A stretch of DNA of 64,000 nucleotides from an uncultured Bacillota bacterium (GTDB lineage Bacteria; Bacillota_I; Bacilli_A; RF39; UBA660). Every line of letters begins with the position of its first letter. Position 1 is the stretch's first letter. The notes beneath the pieces were generated by a model that saw only the letters and a list, made by a program, of their open reading frames with translations, searched no databases and was not told where the DNA came from. Position numbers and translations under genes: made by a program. The stretch is from NCBI GenBank assembly GCA_958428295.1, contig CAUAFL010000001.1, positions 62,001 through 126,000 on the forward strand. The letters run 5' to 3'. Of this stretch, positions 27,160 through 35,793 are shown piece after piece.

Positions 27160-29040
27160 ATGTTTAAAAACAAGTATTGGCAATTTTTTTTAGCTTTATT
27201 AACGTCTCTTGCCCTTTGTTTAGATAAAAAAGTAATTTATGAGAAAACAGGAGATGGTCTTGCCTTTTTTCGCTTTGATTTTTTAATGATGGCTTTTCTT
27301 TCTTTGTTGTTGTTTTGGTTTTATCGAAAATATGGTAAAGGAAAATTGCATCCTTTAAAGCAATGTTTGGCAGGTTTGTTTGCTGTCTTTATAGTTTTTG
27401 GTAATAGCTATGAACAAGTGGGTTCTTGGAATTTAATTTTTTCTACGATTCCTTTAATAATAATCAGTTGTTTTCAGGTATTTTGTTATTATTTTCTTTT
27501 CTATCATATATTTTTAGTGCTTGATCATCTTCTTGAAAAAGGTATAAAGAGTACTTGCTCCGTTAAAAAGAATGGTTTGGTAGGACGTTATCTTACCTTG
27601 TTTAAGAAGCATCCGTTTCTTATTAGCCTAGTGACGATTATTATTTTGTGGTCATTTTATATGATTGCCTTTTATCCTTTAATCTTATCAAGAGATCCCA
27701 GTTTTCAAATTAAGCAGTTTTTTAATGTTCCTACGAAATATATTGATTATGTAATTCCTCTTGATGTTAATGTTAATTTAACGAATCATCATCCGGTGCT
27801 GCATACTTTATTACTTGGTAGTTTTATTAAAATAGGTCGTTTTATGGGAAGCGATAATCTAGGGTTATTTCTCTATGGAATTGTTCAGGCCTTAATATTA
27901 GCCGTTGCTTTATCTTCTACCGTTCATTATTTGTATAAACGTAAAGGTAATTTGAAAAGTTGCATTATTTTATTACTTATTTATGGGATTGTTCCCTTCT
28001 TTCCTCTTTATGCAATGTCAGCTGTAAAAGATACTATTTATACGGCATTATTAATTTTTTATGTTTTATTTTTATTGGAGTTAGTGGAGAGAAAACGGGA
28101 GGATAAGTTATCTTTTAAGGGGCTGTATTTCTTATTTTTATTAATTTTGTTGATGGCATTATTTCGTAATAATGGTCTTTATGTTATTGTTTTATCTTTT
28201 CCGTTCCTTCTTTTCTATCGTCGTAAGGAATTAGGTCGATTTAGTTTAGTATTTCTTTTGTTTTTAGGTTGTTTTTTCTGTTATGACAAGGTATTATTAC
28301 CCCATTTTAAAATTCCTGCTGGTAGCAAAAGAGAAGCTTTATCTCTTCCTTTTCAACAGACAGCTCGTTATGTGAAAGAACATGGTCAAGAAGTAACTCC
28401 TACTGAAAGAATGGCCATTGACAAAGTTCTTGGTTATGATGATTTAGGACAGCGATATAATCCGGTGTTAGCTGATCCTGTTAAAAATGCTTACAATAAA
28501 TATACCACCTCTTCTGAATTGAAGGAGTACTTTAAAGTTTGGTTTAGTCAATTACAAAAGCATCCAGGTAGTTATTTAGAAGCTACTTTACATAATACGT
28601 ATGGTTATTTTTATCCAGGTACTACTAATTGGTATATTTATTATCGCTATAATGCTCTGATTACGGAGGATAATTTAGTGGATTATCATTATAATAGTTT
28701 GTCACCTCTACGTTCTATACTTAGTGGTTTTGGACTTATTTTTCCTTATCTTCCTGTATTTGGCCTACTTTGTAATATTGGCTTTAATGGTTGGTTGTTA
28801 TTACTTAGTTGTGTTTATCTTTGGTCACATCGAAAGAAAAAATATTTATTAGCACTTTCTCCGTTACTGGTTAGTTTTCTAATTTGTTTTGCTAGTCCTG
28901 CTAATACTTATTTTCGTTATAGTATGCCTTATGTTTTTGCAATGCCTTTTGTGATTAGTTATCTTTATCACTTGTTGGCAATAGATAATTCTGGGTTGAA
29001 AAAAAAAGGTGATAATGGTATTATTAAAACAGAAGAATAG
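27160..29040 (+). CDS. DUF6020 family polytopic membrane protein
   Basis: A 626-residue protein with roughly 12-14 hydrophobic helices. The large loop after LSRDPSFQIKQFFNVPT contains NVNLTNHHPVLHTLLLG, the pattern of DUF6020 proteins, which resemble GT-C glycosyltransferases (an acidic residue and HHP in the first outer loop). A role in cell-surface glycan or lipid modification is plausible but unproven. ATG 27160 follows GGAGGAAGGAGG; the upstream frame extension lacks a start site. Followed 12 bases later by a small membrane protein. Confidence 0.85.
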   Translation: MFKNKYWQFFLALLTSLALCLDKKVIYEKTGDGLAFFRFDFLMMAFLSLLLFWFYRKYGKGKLHPLKQCLAGLFAVFIVFGNSYEQVGSWNLIFSTIPLIIISCFQVFCYYFLFYHIFLVLDHLLEKGIKSTCSVKKNGLVGRYLTLFKKHPFLISLVTIIILWSFYMIAFYPLILSRDPSFQIKQFFNVPTKYIDYVIPLDVNVNLTNHHPVLHTLLLGSFIKIGRFMGSDNLGLFLYGIVQALILAVALSSTVHYLYKRKGNLKSCIILLLIYGIVPFFPLYAMSAVKDTIYTALLIFYVLFLLELVERKREDKLSFKGLYFLFLLILLMALFRNNGLYVIVLSFPFLLFYRRKELGRFSLVFLLFLGCFFCYDKVLLPHFKIPAGSKREALSLPFQQTARYVKEHGQEVTPTERMAIDKVLGYDDLGQRYNPVLADPVKNAYNKYTTSSELKEYFKVWFSQLQKHPGSYLEATLHNTYGYFYPGTTNWYIYYRYNALITEDNLVDYHYNSLSPLRSILSGFGLIFPYLPVFGLLCNIGFNGWLLLLSCVYLWSHRKKKYLLALSPLLVSFLICFASPANTYFRYSMPYVFAMPFVISYLYHLLAIDNSGLKKKGDNGIIKTEE

Positions 29041-29052
29041 AGGGTATGATAT

Positions 29053-29550
29053 ATGGATATGATTATTTCGTTTTTTCGGGACACCCTTAGTGGTCCCCTT
29101 TATATTGTGATTGTTGTTGTGGCTGTAATTTTGTTCTTTGCTTGTATTGGTTATTTGGCAGAGCGGAAACTTAAATTAACGAAAGAACAAAATAAGTATG
29201 CACAAGTAGGTTCCAATGAAGTGGTATTAAGTGAGACGATTGAAGAAGTGGCACCTACTGTAACACCACAAGTGGTAGTTAAACCACCGATTATGGAGGT
29301 ACCGACGGTGGCAGCTACTACGGTTAGAGAAGTCGTAGCATCACCTACGGTTGTTACCTCCCCTGTTGTTAGTGAACCAGTAAAAGAGGAAATTCCCGTT
29401 GTGACTCCGGCAGTAACTCCTGTGGTACCAGTGGCACCTGTTTTGACGGAATCATTAAATTCTTTTGCTGCTAGTCAGGGTGTAGTGCCAGTAGTTAGTA
29501 AAACGACTACGCAAGTACCGGCTGTGGATGTGGTTACTCCTAAGGAGTAG
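29053..29550 (+). CDS. Single-pass membrane protein with Pro/Val/Thr-rich tail
   Basis: Not recognised. Of the 165 residues, 16-36 form one membrane helix, followed by the basic YLAERKLKLTKEQNKYAQ. Residues 65-165 are low-complexity Val, Pro and Thr with few charges, probably disordered. The basic segment after the helix suggests the tail is cytoplasmic. It lies between the DUF6020 gene and the cdaA promoter. Confidence 0.65.
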   Translation: MDMIISFFRDTLSGPLYIVIVVVAVILFFACIGYLAERKLKLTKEQNKYAQVGSNEVVLSETIEEVAPTVTPQVVVKPPIMEVPTVAATTVREVVASPTVVTSPVVSEPVKEEIPVVTPAVTPVVPVAPVLTESLNSFAASQGVVPVVSKTTTQVPAVDVVTPKE

Positions 29551-29552
29551 TT

Positions 29553-29581
29553 TTGTCAAAAGGATAAGTATTTAGTATACT
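29553..29581 (+). promoter_or_regulatory. Promoter of cdaA-cdaR
   Basis: TTGTCA at 29553-29558 and TATACT at 29576-29581, 17-base spacer. Confidence 0.65.
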
Positions 29582-29605
29582 AGTTAATACGTAAGGAGAA
29601 GATTT

Positions 29606-30439
29606 ATGGTTATTACAGTTACTTCGGTTATTAGCATTATTCAGAAAATTGTCGATATTTCAATTGTTTGGCTAATGTTTTATATTATTTTGAAGAACAT
29701 TCGTAACAGTGTTAAATTAACGCTTTTATTTAAAGGGGTTATTATTGTTATTGTTCTTAAATTAGTCAGTGATTTTTGTGGTTTTACTACGGTTGGAGTG
29801 CTACTTGAGTATGTTATTATGTATGGTCCTTTAGCATTGATTGTTATTTTTCAACCAGAAATACGAACTATGTTAGAACAGTTAGGCCGTAGTCAATTAT
29901 TAGGACGCCATAAAATTCTTACCGTTGATGAGCGTGAACATTTAGTTTATGAGTTGGTGCAGACGGTAGATTATTTACGGAAGCAGAAAATTGGAGCTAT
30001 TATTGTTTTGGAGCGCGATGTTAGTTTAGGAAATTATATTGAAAAAGCAAAAAAACTGTATGCCGATTTATCAAGTGATTTATTAGTTTCTATTTTTTTT
30101 CCTAATAATCCACTTCATGATGGTGGCGTCATTATTCAAGGAGATCGTATTACTTGTGCTGGGGCAGTGTTCCCAACTAGTAGTAGTTCAAAAATTAATA
30201 AGCGTTTAGGTACGAGGCATCGGGCTGCATTGGGCATTGCCGAAGAGACCGATGCTATTAGTTTAGTCGTATCTGAGGAGACAGGCCGATTATCAATAGC
30301 TATTAAAGGAGAATTATTTTATAATTTATCTCTTGATGATGTTCGGATGATGTTGATAGATGAGTTAAAACCGAAAAGTGATATGGAGTATGATGAGGAA
30401 GAATTAGAAGAGGAAGAGATATATGAAGAAGATATTTAG
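29606..30439 (+). CDS. cdaA: Membrane diadenylate cyclase CdaA
   Basis: CdaA makes cyclic di-AMP from two ATP and controls potassium, osmolyte and wall homeostasis. Three N-terminal membrane helices (about 10-80) precede the DAC domain (about 95-250). The motifs are PLHDGGVII (near residue 168), where the family normally has DGA, and GTRHRAALGIAEETDA with the RHR motif. The acidic C-terminus (YDEEELEEEEIYEEDI) is unusual and overlaps cdaR by 17 bases. Start ATG 29606 follows AAGGAGAAG. Confidence 0.94.
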   Translation: MVITVTSVISIIQKIVDISIVWLMFYIILKNIRNSVKLTLLFKGVIIVIVLKLVSDFCGFTTVGVLLEYVIMYGPLALIVIFQPEIRTMLEQLGRSQLLGRHKILTVDEREHLVYELVQTVDYLRKQKIGAIIVLERDVSLGNYIEKAKKLYADLSSDLLVSIFFPNNPLHDGGVIIQGDRITCAGAVFPTSSSSKINKRLGTRHRAALGIAEETDAISLVVSEETGRLSIAIKGELFYNLSLDDVRMMLIDELKPKSDMEYDEEELEEEEIYEEDI

Positions 30440-31781
30440 AGGAATTAAAAATTTATTTCGTCATATTGGTTCGTTTTTTGATAAATGGCTAATTACTCCT
30501 ATCACTAAATTAATATTGCGAATTATTGATTTTTCAAAGTCAAATAGTAAAGGAATCGAACGTTTTTTAGGTAAAAAACAGACTCTGATTGTGGTTAGTT
30601 TGTTATTAGCTTTTGCCGTATTTTTTATTATCGATGGAGAGAAAAGTGCTACGATTGACCAGTATGCAGAAATTCTTTATAATCAACCTGTTACGGCAAC
30701 TTATAATGAAGAAGCCTATGTTGTCGAAGGATTGCCAAAGACAGTGGATATTACTTTGGTAGGACAGAAACGACATATTTTTCTAGCTAAGCAATCTCCA
30801 AGCGGAGGCGTTAGTGTCGATCTTACTGGATTGAAGGCTGGGCAACATAAAGTTAGTCTCAAGTATACAAAACAATTAAAGTCTTTGGATTATCGGTTAG
30901 ATCCATCTAATGTTACCGTAACAATTTATGATAAAGTTAGTCAAACAAAATCACTTACTTATGATGTTTTACATAAAGATAATTTAGATAGTAAATTAAA
31001 TATTGATAATGTAGAACTTGATCGTAGCGAAGTTATTGTTAAGGGAGCAGAATATAAGTTGAAAAAGGTAGCAACAGTAAAGGCCTTAGTGGATGTTGAT
31101 GAGTTTGCGAGTCCTGAAGCAGGAGAGATGAATCTTAAAAATGTTCCTCTTGTAGCCTATGATACAGATGGTAAAGTAGTCGATGTAGAAATTGTTCCTA
31201 AGACCGTTACCGCCAAGGTGACGATTACATCTCCTAGTAAAAATGTCTCTTTAAAAATTATTCCTAAAGGAGATCTTGCTTTTGGGAAAGCCATTCGCTC
31301 GTTGAGTAGTAGTGTTAGTCAGGTAACTATTTATGGTAGTGAGGAAGCGTTGGCAGCTATTGATGGCTTACCAGTGGAGATTGATGTGACAGGCTTAGAA
31401 AAGGATAAAGATTATACCGTTACATTAAAAAAACCAACCGGTGTAACATCGATTAGTGTGAAAACTATTACAGTAAAAGTTGCCATTGATGATTCTAGTG
31501 TCAAAGAGTTTGATAATATCTCTATTGCTACTGAGAACCTAGATACTAGTAAATATAAAGTCCAGGCTTTATCGGAAGCTGATAGTAAAGTAACCGTAGT
31601 GGTCAAGGGAAGTAAATCGATTATTGATAGTATTGATTCCTCTATTATTAAAGCATACGTCGATTTAAAAGATTTGGGTTCTGGGGAACATGAGGTTGAA
31701 GTAAAAGTAACCGGTGATGATGTTAAACTTACGTATAGCTCTAAGGTGAAAAAAGTAAAAGTAAAAATTATTGAAAAATAA
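30423..31781 (+). CDS. cdaR: YbbR-domain regulator of CdaA (CdaR)
   Basis: CdaR binds and modulates CdaA at the membrane. After a basic amphipathic start, residues 54-71 are a membrane helix. The outer part (about 80-452) contains about four YbbR repeats, seen as VEGLPKTVDITLVG, VIVKGAEYKLKKV, VTIYGSEEALAAI and VVVKGSKSIIDSI, each with a typical h-h-G-p turn. GlmM, often third in this operon, is absent here. A terminator shared with the opposite gene follows. Confidence 0.92.
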   Translation: MKKIFRGIKNLFRHIGSFFDKWLITPITKLILRIIDFSKSNSKGIERFLGKKQTLIVVSLLLAFAVFFIIDGEKSATIDQYAEILYNQPVTATYNEEAYVVEGLPKTVDITLVGQKRHIFLAKQSPSGGVSVDLTGLKAGQHKVSLKYTKQLKSLDYRLDPSNVTVTIYDKVSQTKSLTYDVLHKDNLDSKLNIDNVELDRSEVIVKGAEYKLKKVATVKALVDVDEFASPEAGEMNLKNVPLVAYDTDGKVVDVEIVPKTVTAKVTITSPSKNVSLKIIPKGDLAFGKAIRSLSSSVSQVTIYGSEEALAAIDGLPVEIDVTGLEKDKDYTVTLKKPTGVTSISVKTITVKVAIDDSSVKEFDNISIATENLDTSKYKVQALSEADSKVTVVVKGSKSIIDSIDSSIIKAYVDLKDLGSGEHEVEVKVTGDDVKLTYSSKVKKVKVKIIEK

Positions 31782-31814
31782 AAAACTTCCTGAAATAATT
31801 CGGGAAGTTTTTTT
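31781..31814. terminator. Bidirectional terminator between cdaR and DUF378 gene
   Basis: AAAAACTTCC and GGGAAGTTTTTTT arms with T or A tracts on both sides. It serves converging genes. Confidence 0.8.
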
Positions 31815-32007
31815 AGTCTCTATCGAAAAGCATACTGATATCAACTAAACCAGCAATACCAATAATTATATAGATAATTCTGGCGATGATATTATCACTG
31901 CCACCAAAGATAGTTGCGACTAAGTCTAAATTAAATAAACCAACGAAAGCCCAGTTTAAGGCTCCAATAATTATTAGAACCAAACATATCTTTTTTAGTG
32001 TATCCAT
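31813..32007 (-). CDS. DUF378 family small membrane protein
   Basis: A 64-residue protein with two membrane helices (about 5-25 and 40-59) and the family pattern IIGALNWAFVGLFNLDLVATIFG, then ARIIYIIIGIAGL. Function is unknown throughout the family. AAAGGAGGAAA precedes the start. It is the only gene on its strand here. Confidence 0.88.
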   Translation of the reverse strand: MDTLKKICLVLIIIGALNWAFVGLFNLDLVATIFGGSDNIIARIIYIIIGIAGLVDISMLFDRD

Positions 32008-32123
32008 AAATTTCCTCCTTTATCTGTTCATTCATAGGATAACCAAAGATAATGAAATTATTCACGAATATTAGCATAAAACTATCCATATAATGAAATG
32101 AGAATATAAATGAGGTGAAAGAT

Positions 32124-33134
32124 TTGAAAAAAATCAGTTTAATAGTCATGACAATTTGTTTATTGTTATTGACAGGATGTGGGAAGACTAGTGAGAGTGA
32201 CATCGTGAATAAACTTTCAAAAAAGGTACAGGATAGTAAAGGATACTTGATGACTGGCAAACTAGAAATTGTCAATAATGATGATGTTTATAATTATACT
32301 GTTGAAGCTGCTTACAAAAAAGGTGATTATTATAAAGTTAGTCTTATCAATACTGCTAATGAGCATGAACAAATTATTTTAAAAAATGATGAGGGTGTCT
32401 ACATTTTAACACCTAGTCTAAAGAAAAGTTTTAAATTTCAAAGTGATTGGCCTTATAATAATTCACAGATTTACTTGTTGCAGTCCCTTATTAATGATAT
32501 AAAGAATGATAGCAAAAAGACTTTTAAACAGGAAAAAGATCAGTACTTGTTCACTAGTACAGTTAATTATCCTAATAATCGTAATTTAGTGAAACAACAA
32601 GTTGCTTTTTCTACTAAGTTAGATCTTAAAAAGGTAATCGTCCTAACGGATACTGATGTTCCTAAAATGACTTTAACGGTTAAGGATATTGATTATAGTC
32701 CTAGCTTTGGTAAAAAATATTTTGATTTAAATGAGGTAATGAATACAGCGAAGACAGAGGAGACGGAAACGGAACAAACGAAAGAATCTAGTAGTATTGA
32801 TGATGTTATTTATCCTCTTGTTTTACCACAGGGAACGAAGCTTAAAAGTGAGGAAAAGGTCCAAAAGACAGATGGTGAAAGAGTGATTTTAACGTTTGAA
32901 GGAGAAAAGCCATTTTTACTAGTTGAAGAGACCATTAAACCTGAGAGTGAACTGACCATTGTTCCGGTTATGGGAGAGCCGTACATGTTTATGGATACCA
33001 TTGGAGCTTTATCAGAAAGTTCTCTTACTTGGACATCCAATGGTATGGAATACTATTTAGTTAGTGATGTGATGAACCAGGATGAATTAGTAGAAATTGC
33101 TAGTTCAGTAAATGTACTACCTACTATGAAATAA
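32124..33134 (+). CDS. LolA/GerS-like lipoprotein
   Basis: The N-terminal lipoprotein signal has the lipobox LLTGC followed by GKTSESD, so it is anchored to the outer face of the membrane. The following approx. 200 residues (KLSKKVQDSKGYLMTGKLEI, then YKVSLINTANEHEQIILKNDEGVYILTP) follow the LolA/LppX-like beta pattern of GerS-type lipoproteins and DUF4367-like sorting proteins. The C-terminal approx. 110 residues form a second, unassigned domain after a Glu/Thr linker. TTG 32124 is chosen because GAGGTGA at 32112 overlaps the alternative GTG at 32115. Confidence 0.75.
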   Translation: MKKISLIVMTICLLLLTGCGKTSESDIVNKLSKKVQDSKGYLMTGKLEIVNNDDVYNYTVEAAYKKGDYYKVSLINTANEHEQIILKNDEGVYILTPSLKKSFKFQSDWPYNNSQIYLLQSLINDIKNDSKKTFKQEKDQYLFTSTVNYPNNRNLVKQQVAFSTKLDLKKVIVLTDTDVPKMTLTVKDIDYSPSFGKKYFDLNEVMNTAKTEETETEQTKESSSIDDVIYPLVLPQGTKLKSEEKVQKTDGERVILTFEGEKPFLLVEETIKPESELTIVPVMGEPYMFMDTIGALSESSLTWTSNGMEYYLVSDVMNQDELVEIASSVNVLPTMK

Positions 33135-33155
33135 GCACGAAAGTGTTTATTTTTT
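33132..33155 (+). terminator. Terminator after lipoprotein gene
   Basis: AAGCAC, GAAA loop, GTGTTT and TTTTTT; it overlaps the stop codon. Confidence 0.6.
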
Positions 33156-33192
33156 ATAGTTGCTATGATACAATATTAGTGGTGAATAAGAA

Positions 33193-33702
33193 ATGAAAAA
33201 AACAACTAATTATAATAAAAGATCATTGACAAATAATCAAGGGTTAAAAGATACAACCAAAAAAGGTTTTCTTATTATTCTATGTATTGTATTATTTATG
33301 GGGTTTATGTATTTTTTAACGACGAGAATTTTACAGAAGAAGCAAATGGGAGCGAAGGATACACCGGTGGAGTCTGTCATCCAATATGATAAAATTTTAG
33401 CTGGGGAAGTATTTGATCAAAAAGACGACGACTATTATGTGGTTTTTTATGATAGTGATGATGAGTATTCCACTCTTGCTTCGTATATTAGTAGCTATCA
33501 AAGTAAAAATGATGTCACACGCCTTTATAGTGTTGATTTGCATGACGGTATGAATGCTAAGTATGTAACAGAAGAAGTGGTAGTGGCAGATAATATTGCT
33601 GTTTTAAAGGTTAAAGCACCAACCCTGCTCCATTTTAAAGATCATCGTGTTGTGGAAGTTATCACCGATGAAAGTGCTATTCATGATTTTTTTACAAAAT
33701 GA
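33193..33702 (+). CDS. Membrane-anchored protein, possible thioredoxin fold
   Basis: Not firmly recognised. Of 169 residues, 24-43 form a single helix, with a short basic inner end and an outer domain of about 120 residues. The segment KDDDYYVVFYDSDDEYSTLASYISSY looks like the first strand and helix of a thioredoxin-like fold, but the CxxC active site is absent. PTLLHFKDHRVVEVITD near the end fits the cis-Pro strand of that fold. Own terminator at 33709. Confidence 0.6.
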   Translation: MKKTTNYNKRSLTNNQGLKDTTKKGFLIILCIVLFMGFMYFLTTRILQKKQMGAKDTPVESVIQYDKILAGEVFDQKDDDYYVVFYDSDDEYSTLASYISSYQSKNDVTRLYSVDLHDGMNAKYVTEEVVVADNIAVLKVKAPTLLHFKDHRVVEVITDESAIHDFFTK

Positions 33703-33708
33703 TAATCT

Positions 33709-33734
33709 AACAGCTTTTTATAGGCTGTTTTTCT
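33709..33734 (+). terminator. Terminator
   Basis: AACAGC, short loop, GCTGTT and T-run. Confidence 0.7.
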
Positions 33735-33807
33735 TTGTCAACTAAGCTTCAAATTATTTAGTAATTGCTTGATTTATGATACAATAGATAATAGATGAGG
33801 TGACGCT

Positions 33808-35046
33808 ATGCCAAAAGAAAAGGATGTATCAGAAGAAGAAAAAGAAGTGCGAGAAGTGATTGTAGAGAAGAAAAGTGGTTTTAATTATCCTGAGATGGTT
33901 ATCATTATGATCATCGCCTTACTATTTGGTTTTCTTCTTGGAAATATTGTTAATTTTTCTAAAGGGTTAACTACGACTGATGTTCCTAGTGAACTTCAAG
34001 AATTAGTTTCTACCTATCAAGATATTGTGAGTAATTATTATGATAGTGTAGATAAGGAAAAGTTAGTGGATGCGGGTATTAAGGGAATGATTGAATATTT
34101 GGATGATCCATATGCTACTTATTTCGAAGGAAGTAGCAGTGAAGCTTTTAATCAATCTTTAGAAGGAAGATATAATGGTATTGGTATTCAAGTTACGAAA
34201 AGGGAAACAGGGGCTGTTATTACGACGGTATTTGCTAATAGTCCTGCCTTTGAGGCTGGTTTACAAGTGGATGATCAATTACTTAAGGTGGCAGGAGAAG
34301 ATGTTACGAATAAAGAGTTAGCAGATATTGTGGCTTTAATTAAAGGAGAAAATAAAACTTATGTTGATATTACGGTCCTTCGCCAAGGTAACGAAGTAAC
34401 GGTTGCAGTTATGCGTGATCGTGTAGATATGCCTTTAGTGACCAGTAAACTTTATGAACAGGATGGCCAAAAGATCGGTTATTTGAAATTCGAAATTTTT
34501 TCGTCTAATATAGCCCAACAGTTTAAAAATGGTTTAAAGGAATTAGAAAAGCAGGGAGCGGATCGTTTAGTAATTGATGTACGAGATAATCCAGGTGGTT
34601 ATTTAACACAAGTGACGGAGATTTTATCGTTGTTTATGGATAAGAAACAAGTACTGTATCAGTTACAGACTAAGGATAAAAAAGAAAAAATCTATGGAAC
34701 AGCAAAGAGTGTCGCGCGTGAGTATCCTGTGGTTGTTATCATTAATGAGGAAAGTGCTTCTGCATCAGAGATTTTAGCGGCTGCATTTAAAGAAAGTTAT
34801 GGTGCCTCTATTGTAGGCGTTAATTCTTATGGTAAGGGTACTGTTCAGAAAACAGAAGATTTAAAAAATGGGGATACGATTAAGTATACATTTCAAAAGT
34901 GGTTAACGCCTAAAGGAAAGTGGATTAATAAGACGGGTGTAACACCTACTGATAAAGTTGAACTTTCTTTGAAAGAAGGCGAAGTATTAACGGAGGATAA
35001 AGATCTTCAGTTGCAAAGAGCTTTGACACTTCTTTCTAAAAAATAG
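33808..35046 (+). CDS. S41 family carboxyl-terminal processing protease (CtpA-like)
   Basis: This serine protease acts outside the membrane on envelope substrates. A membrane helix lies at about 29-48, a PDZ domain at about 110-195 (RYNGIGIQV, SPAFEAGLQVDDQL) and the S41 catalytic core at about 210-380. The nucleophile is the Ser in NEESASASEILAAAF and the general base Lys is in VNSYGKGTVQ. Length 412 is typical. GAGGTGACGCT precedes ATG 33808. Confidence 0.94.
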   Translation: MPKEKDVSEEEKEVREVIVEKKSGFNYPEMVIIMIIALLFGFLLGNIVNFSKGLTTTDVPSELQELVSTYQDIVSNYYDSVDKEKLVDAGIKGMIEYLDDPYATYFEGSSSEAFNQSLEGRYNGIGIQVTKRETGAVITTVFANSPAFEAGLQVDDQLLKVAGEDVTNKELADIVALIKGENKTYVDITVLRQGNEVTVAVMRDRVDMPLVTSKLYEQDGQKIGYLKFEIFSSNIAQQFKNGLKELEKQGADRLVIDVRDNPGGYLTQVTEILSLFMDKKQVLYQLQTKDKKEKIYGTAKSVAREYPVVVIINEESASASEILAAAFKESYGASIVGVNSYGKGTVQKTEDLKNGDTIKYTFQKWLTPKGKWINKTGVTPTDKVELSLKEGEVLTEDKDLQLQRALTLLSKK

Positions 35047-35071
35047 TTATTTCCCTTCGATTGTTTAGTAA

Positions 35072-35100
35072 TTGAAAATTATCTTTTCATATGGTATGAT
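35072..35100 (+). promoter_or_regulatory. Promoter of SipW-type secreted protein
   Basis: TTGAAA at 35072-35077, TATGAT at 35095-35100, 17-base spacer. Confidence 0.65.
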
Positions 35101-35138
35101 GTTTATATATTAATGGAAGAAAGCTATGGTGGGTGCGA

Positions 35139-35684
35139 ATGAATAAAAGGAAGCAGAAAGTAGCCATATTAAGTTTGATGATTTTAATTTTAATTGTTGG
35201 TATTTCTTATGCTTTTTTTAGTACTACCCTTGCTGGTAATAAGGAAAACGTGATTAAAGTTGGGAAGTTAGACTTAGTTTTGGATGAAAGTATGAGTAAT
35301 GGCATTACCATTAGCAAAGGAGTAGCTGTGACGGATGCTGTCGGTCTTGCTAGTACGCCTTCTAGTTTCTCTTTAGTAAATAATAGTAGTGTAAAAATTG
35401 CTTATTCTATTTATTTGACAGATTTACCACTAACATCTGGTACTCGTATTGCTGATAAGTATATTAAATATAGTTTAGATAAGGGAACTACGGTAGGAAG
35501 TGCAAAAGTCTTAATGAAGGTTAGTAATGATAACAGTGATCGTTTGTTAGATAGTGGTGTGATTAATGGGAAGGAAACGATTAATTTCAAATTGAGACTG
35601 TGGCTTAATAGTGCTGAAAATGCCAATTATTCTAATCAGATATTTAGTGCTGAGTTACGAGTGGATGCTACGCAGAGTAGTTAG
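35139..35684 (+). CDS. SipW-dependent-type (TasA/camelysin-like) secreted protein
   Basis: The N-terminus KVAILSLMILILIVGISYAFFS is the SipW-dependent signal pattern of TasA, camelysin and related biofilm or spore-surface proteins. The remaining 150 residues are beta-rich (VIKVGKLDLVLDES, SFSLVNNSSVKIAYSIYL), as in that family. No SipW peptidase or second paralogue is visible nearby, so processing must come from elsewhere. ATG 35139 fits GGTGGG; an in-frame GTG at 35133 is less likely. Confidence 0.75.
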   Translation: MNKRKQKVAILSLMILILIVGISYAFFSTTLAGNKENVIKVGKLDLVLDESMSNGITISKGVAVTDAVGLASTPSSFSLVNNSSVKIAYSIYLTDLPLTSGTRIADKYIKYSLDKGTTVGSAKVLMKVSNDNSDRLLDSGVINGKETINFKLRLWLNSAENANYSNQIFSAELRVDATQSS

Positions 35685-35697
35685 TAAAAAAGAGTAT

Positions 35698-35721
35698 AAT
35701 TATCTTTGGATAATTTTTTTT
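35698..35721 (+). terminator. Terminator before clpB
   Basis: AATTATC, TTTG loop, GATAATT and T-run. Confidence 0.75.
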
Positions 35722-35729
35722 GAAATATT

Positions 35730-35756
35730 TTAGCACTCTATATTGACAAGTGCTAA
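35730..35756 (+). promoter_or_regulatory. CIRCE operator (HrcA binding site)
   Basis: TTAGCACTC, nine bases, AAGTGCTAA. The consensus is TTAGCACTC-N9-GAGTGCTAA, so one base differs. It overlaps the -35 box of the clpB promoter, where HrcA would repress at normal temperature. Confidence 0.9.
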
Positions 35757-35770
35757 TAACGGTGTATAAT
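35743..35770 (+). promoter_or_regulatory. Promoter of clpB
   Basis: TTGACA at 35743-35748 and TATAAT at 35765-35770, 16-base spacer. The right arm of CIRCE covers the -35 end. Confidence 0.85.
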
Positions 35771-35793
35771 AGTGGTAATAAAGGAGGGATTGT

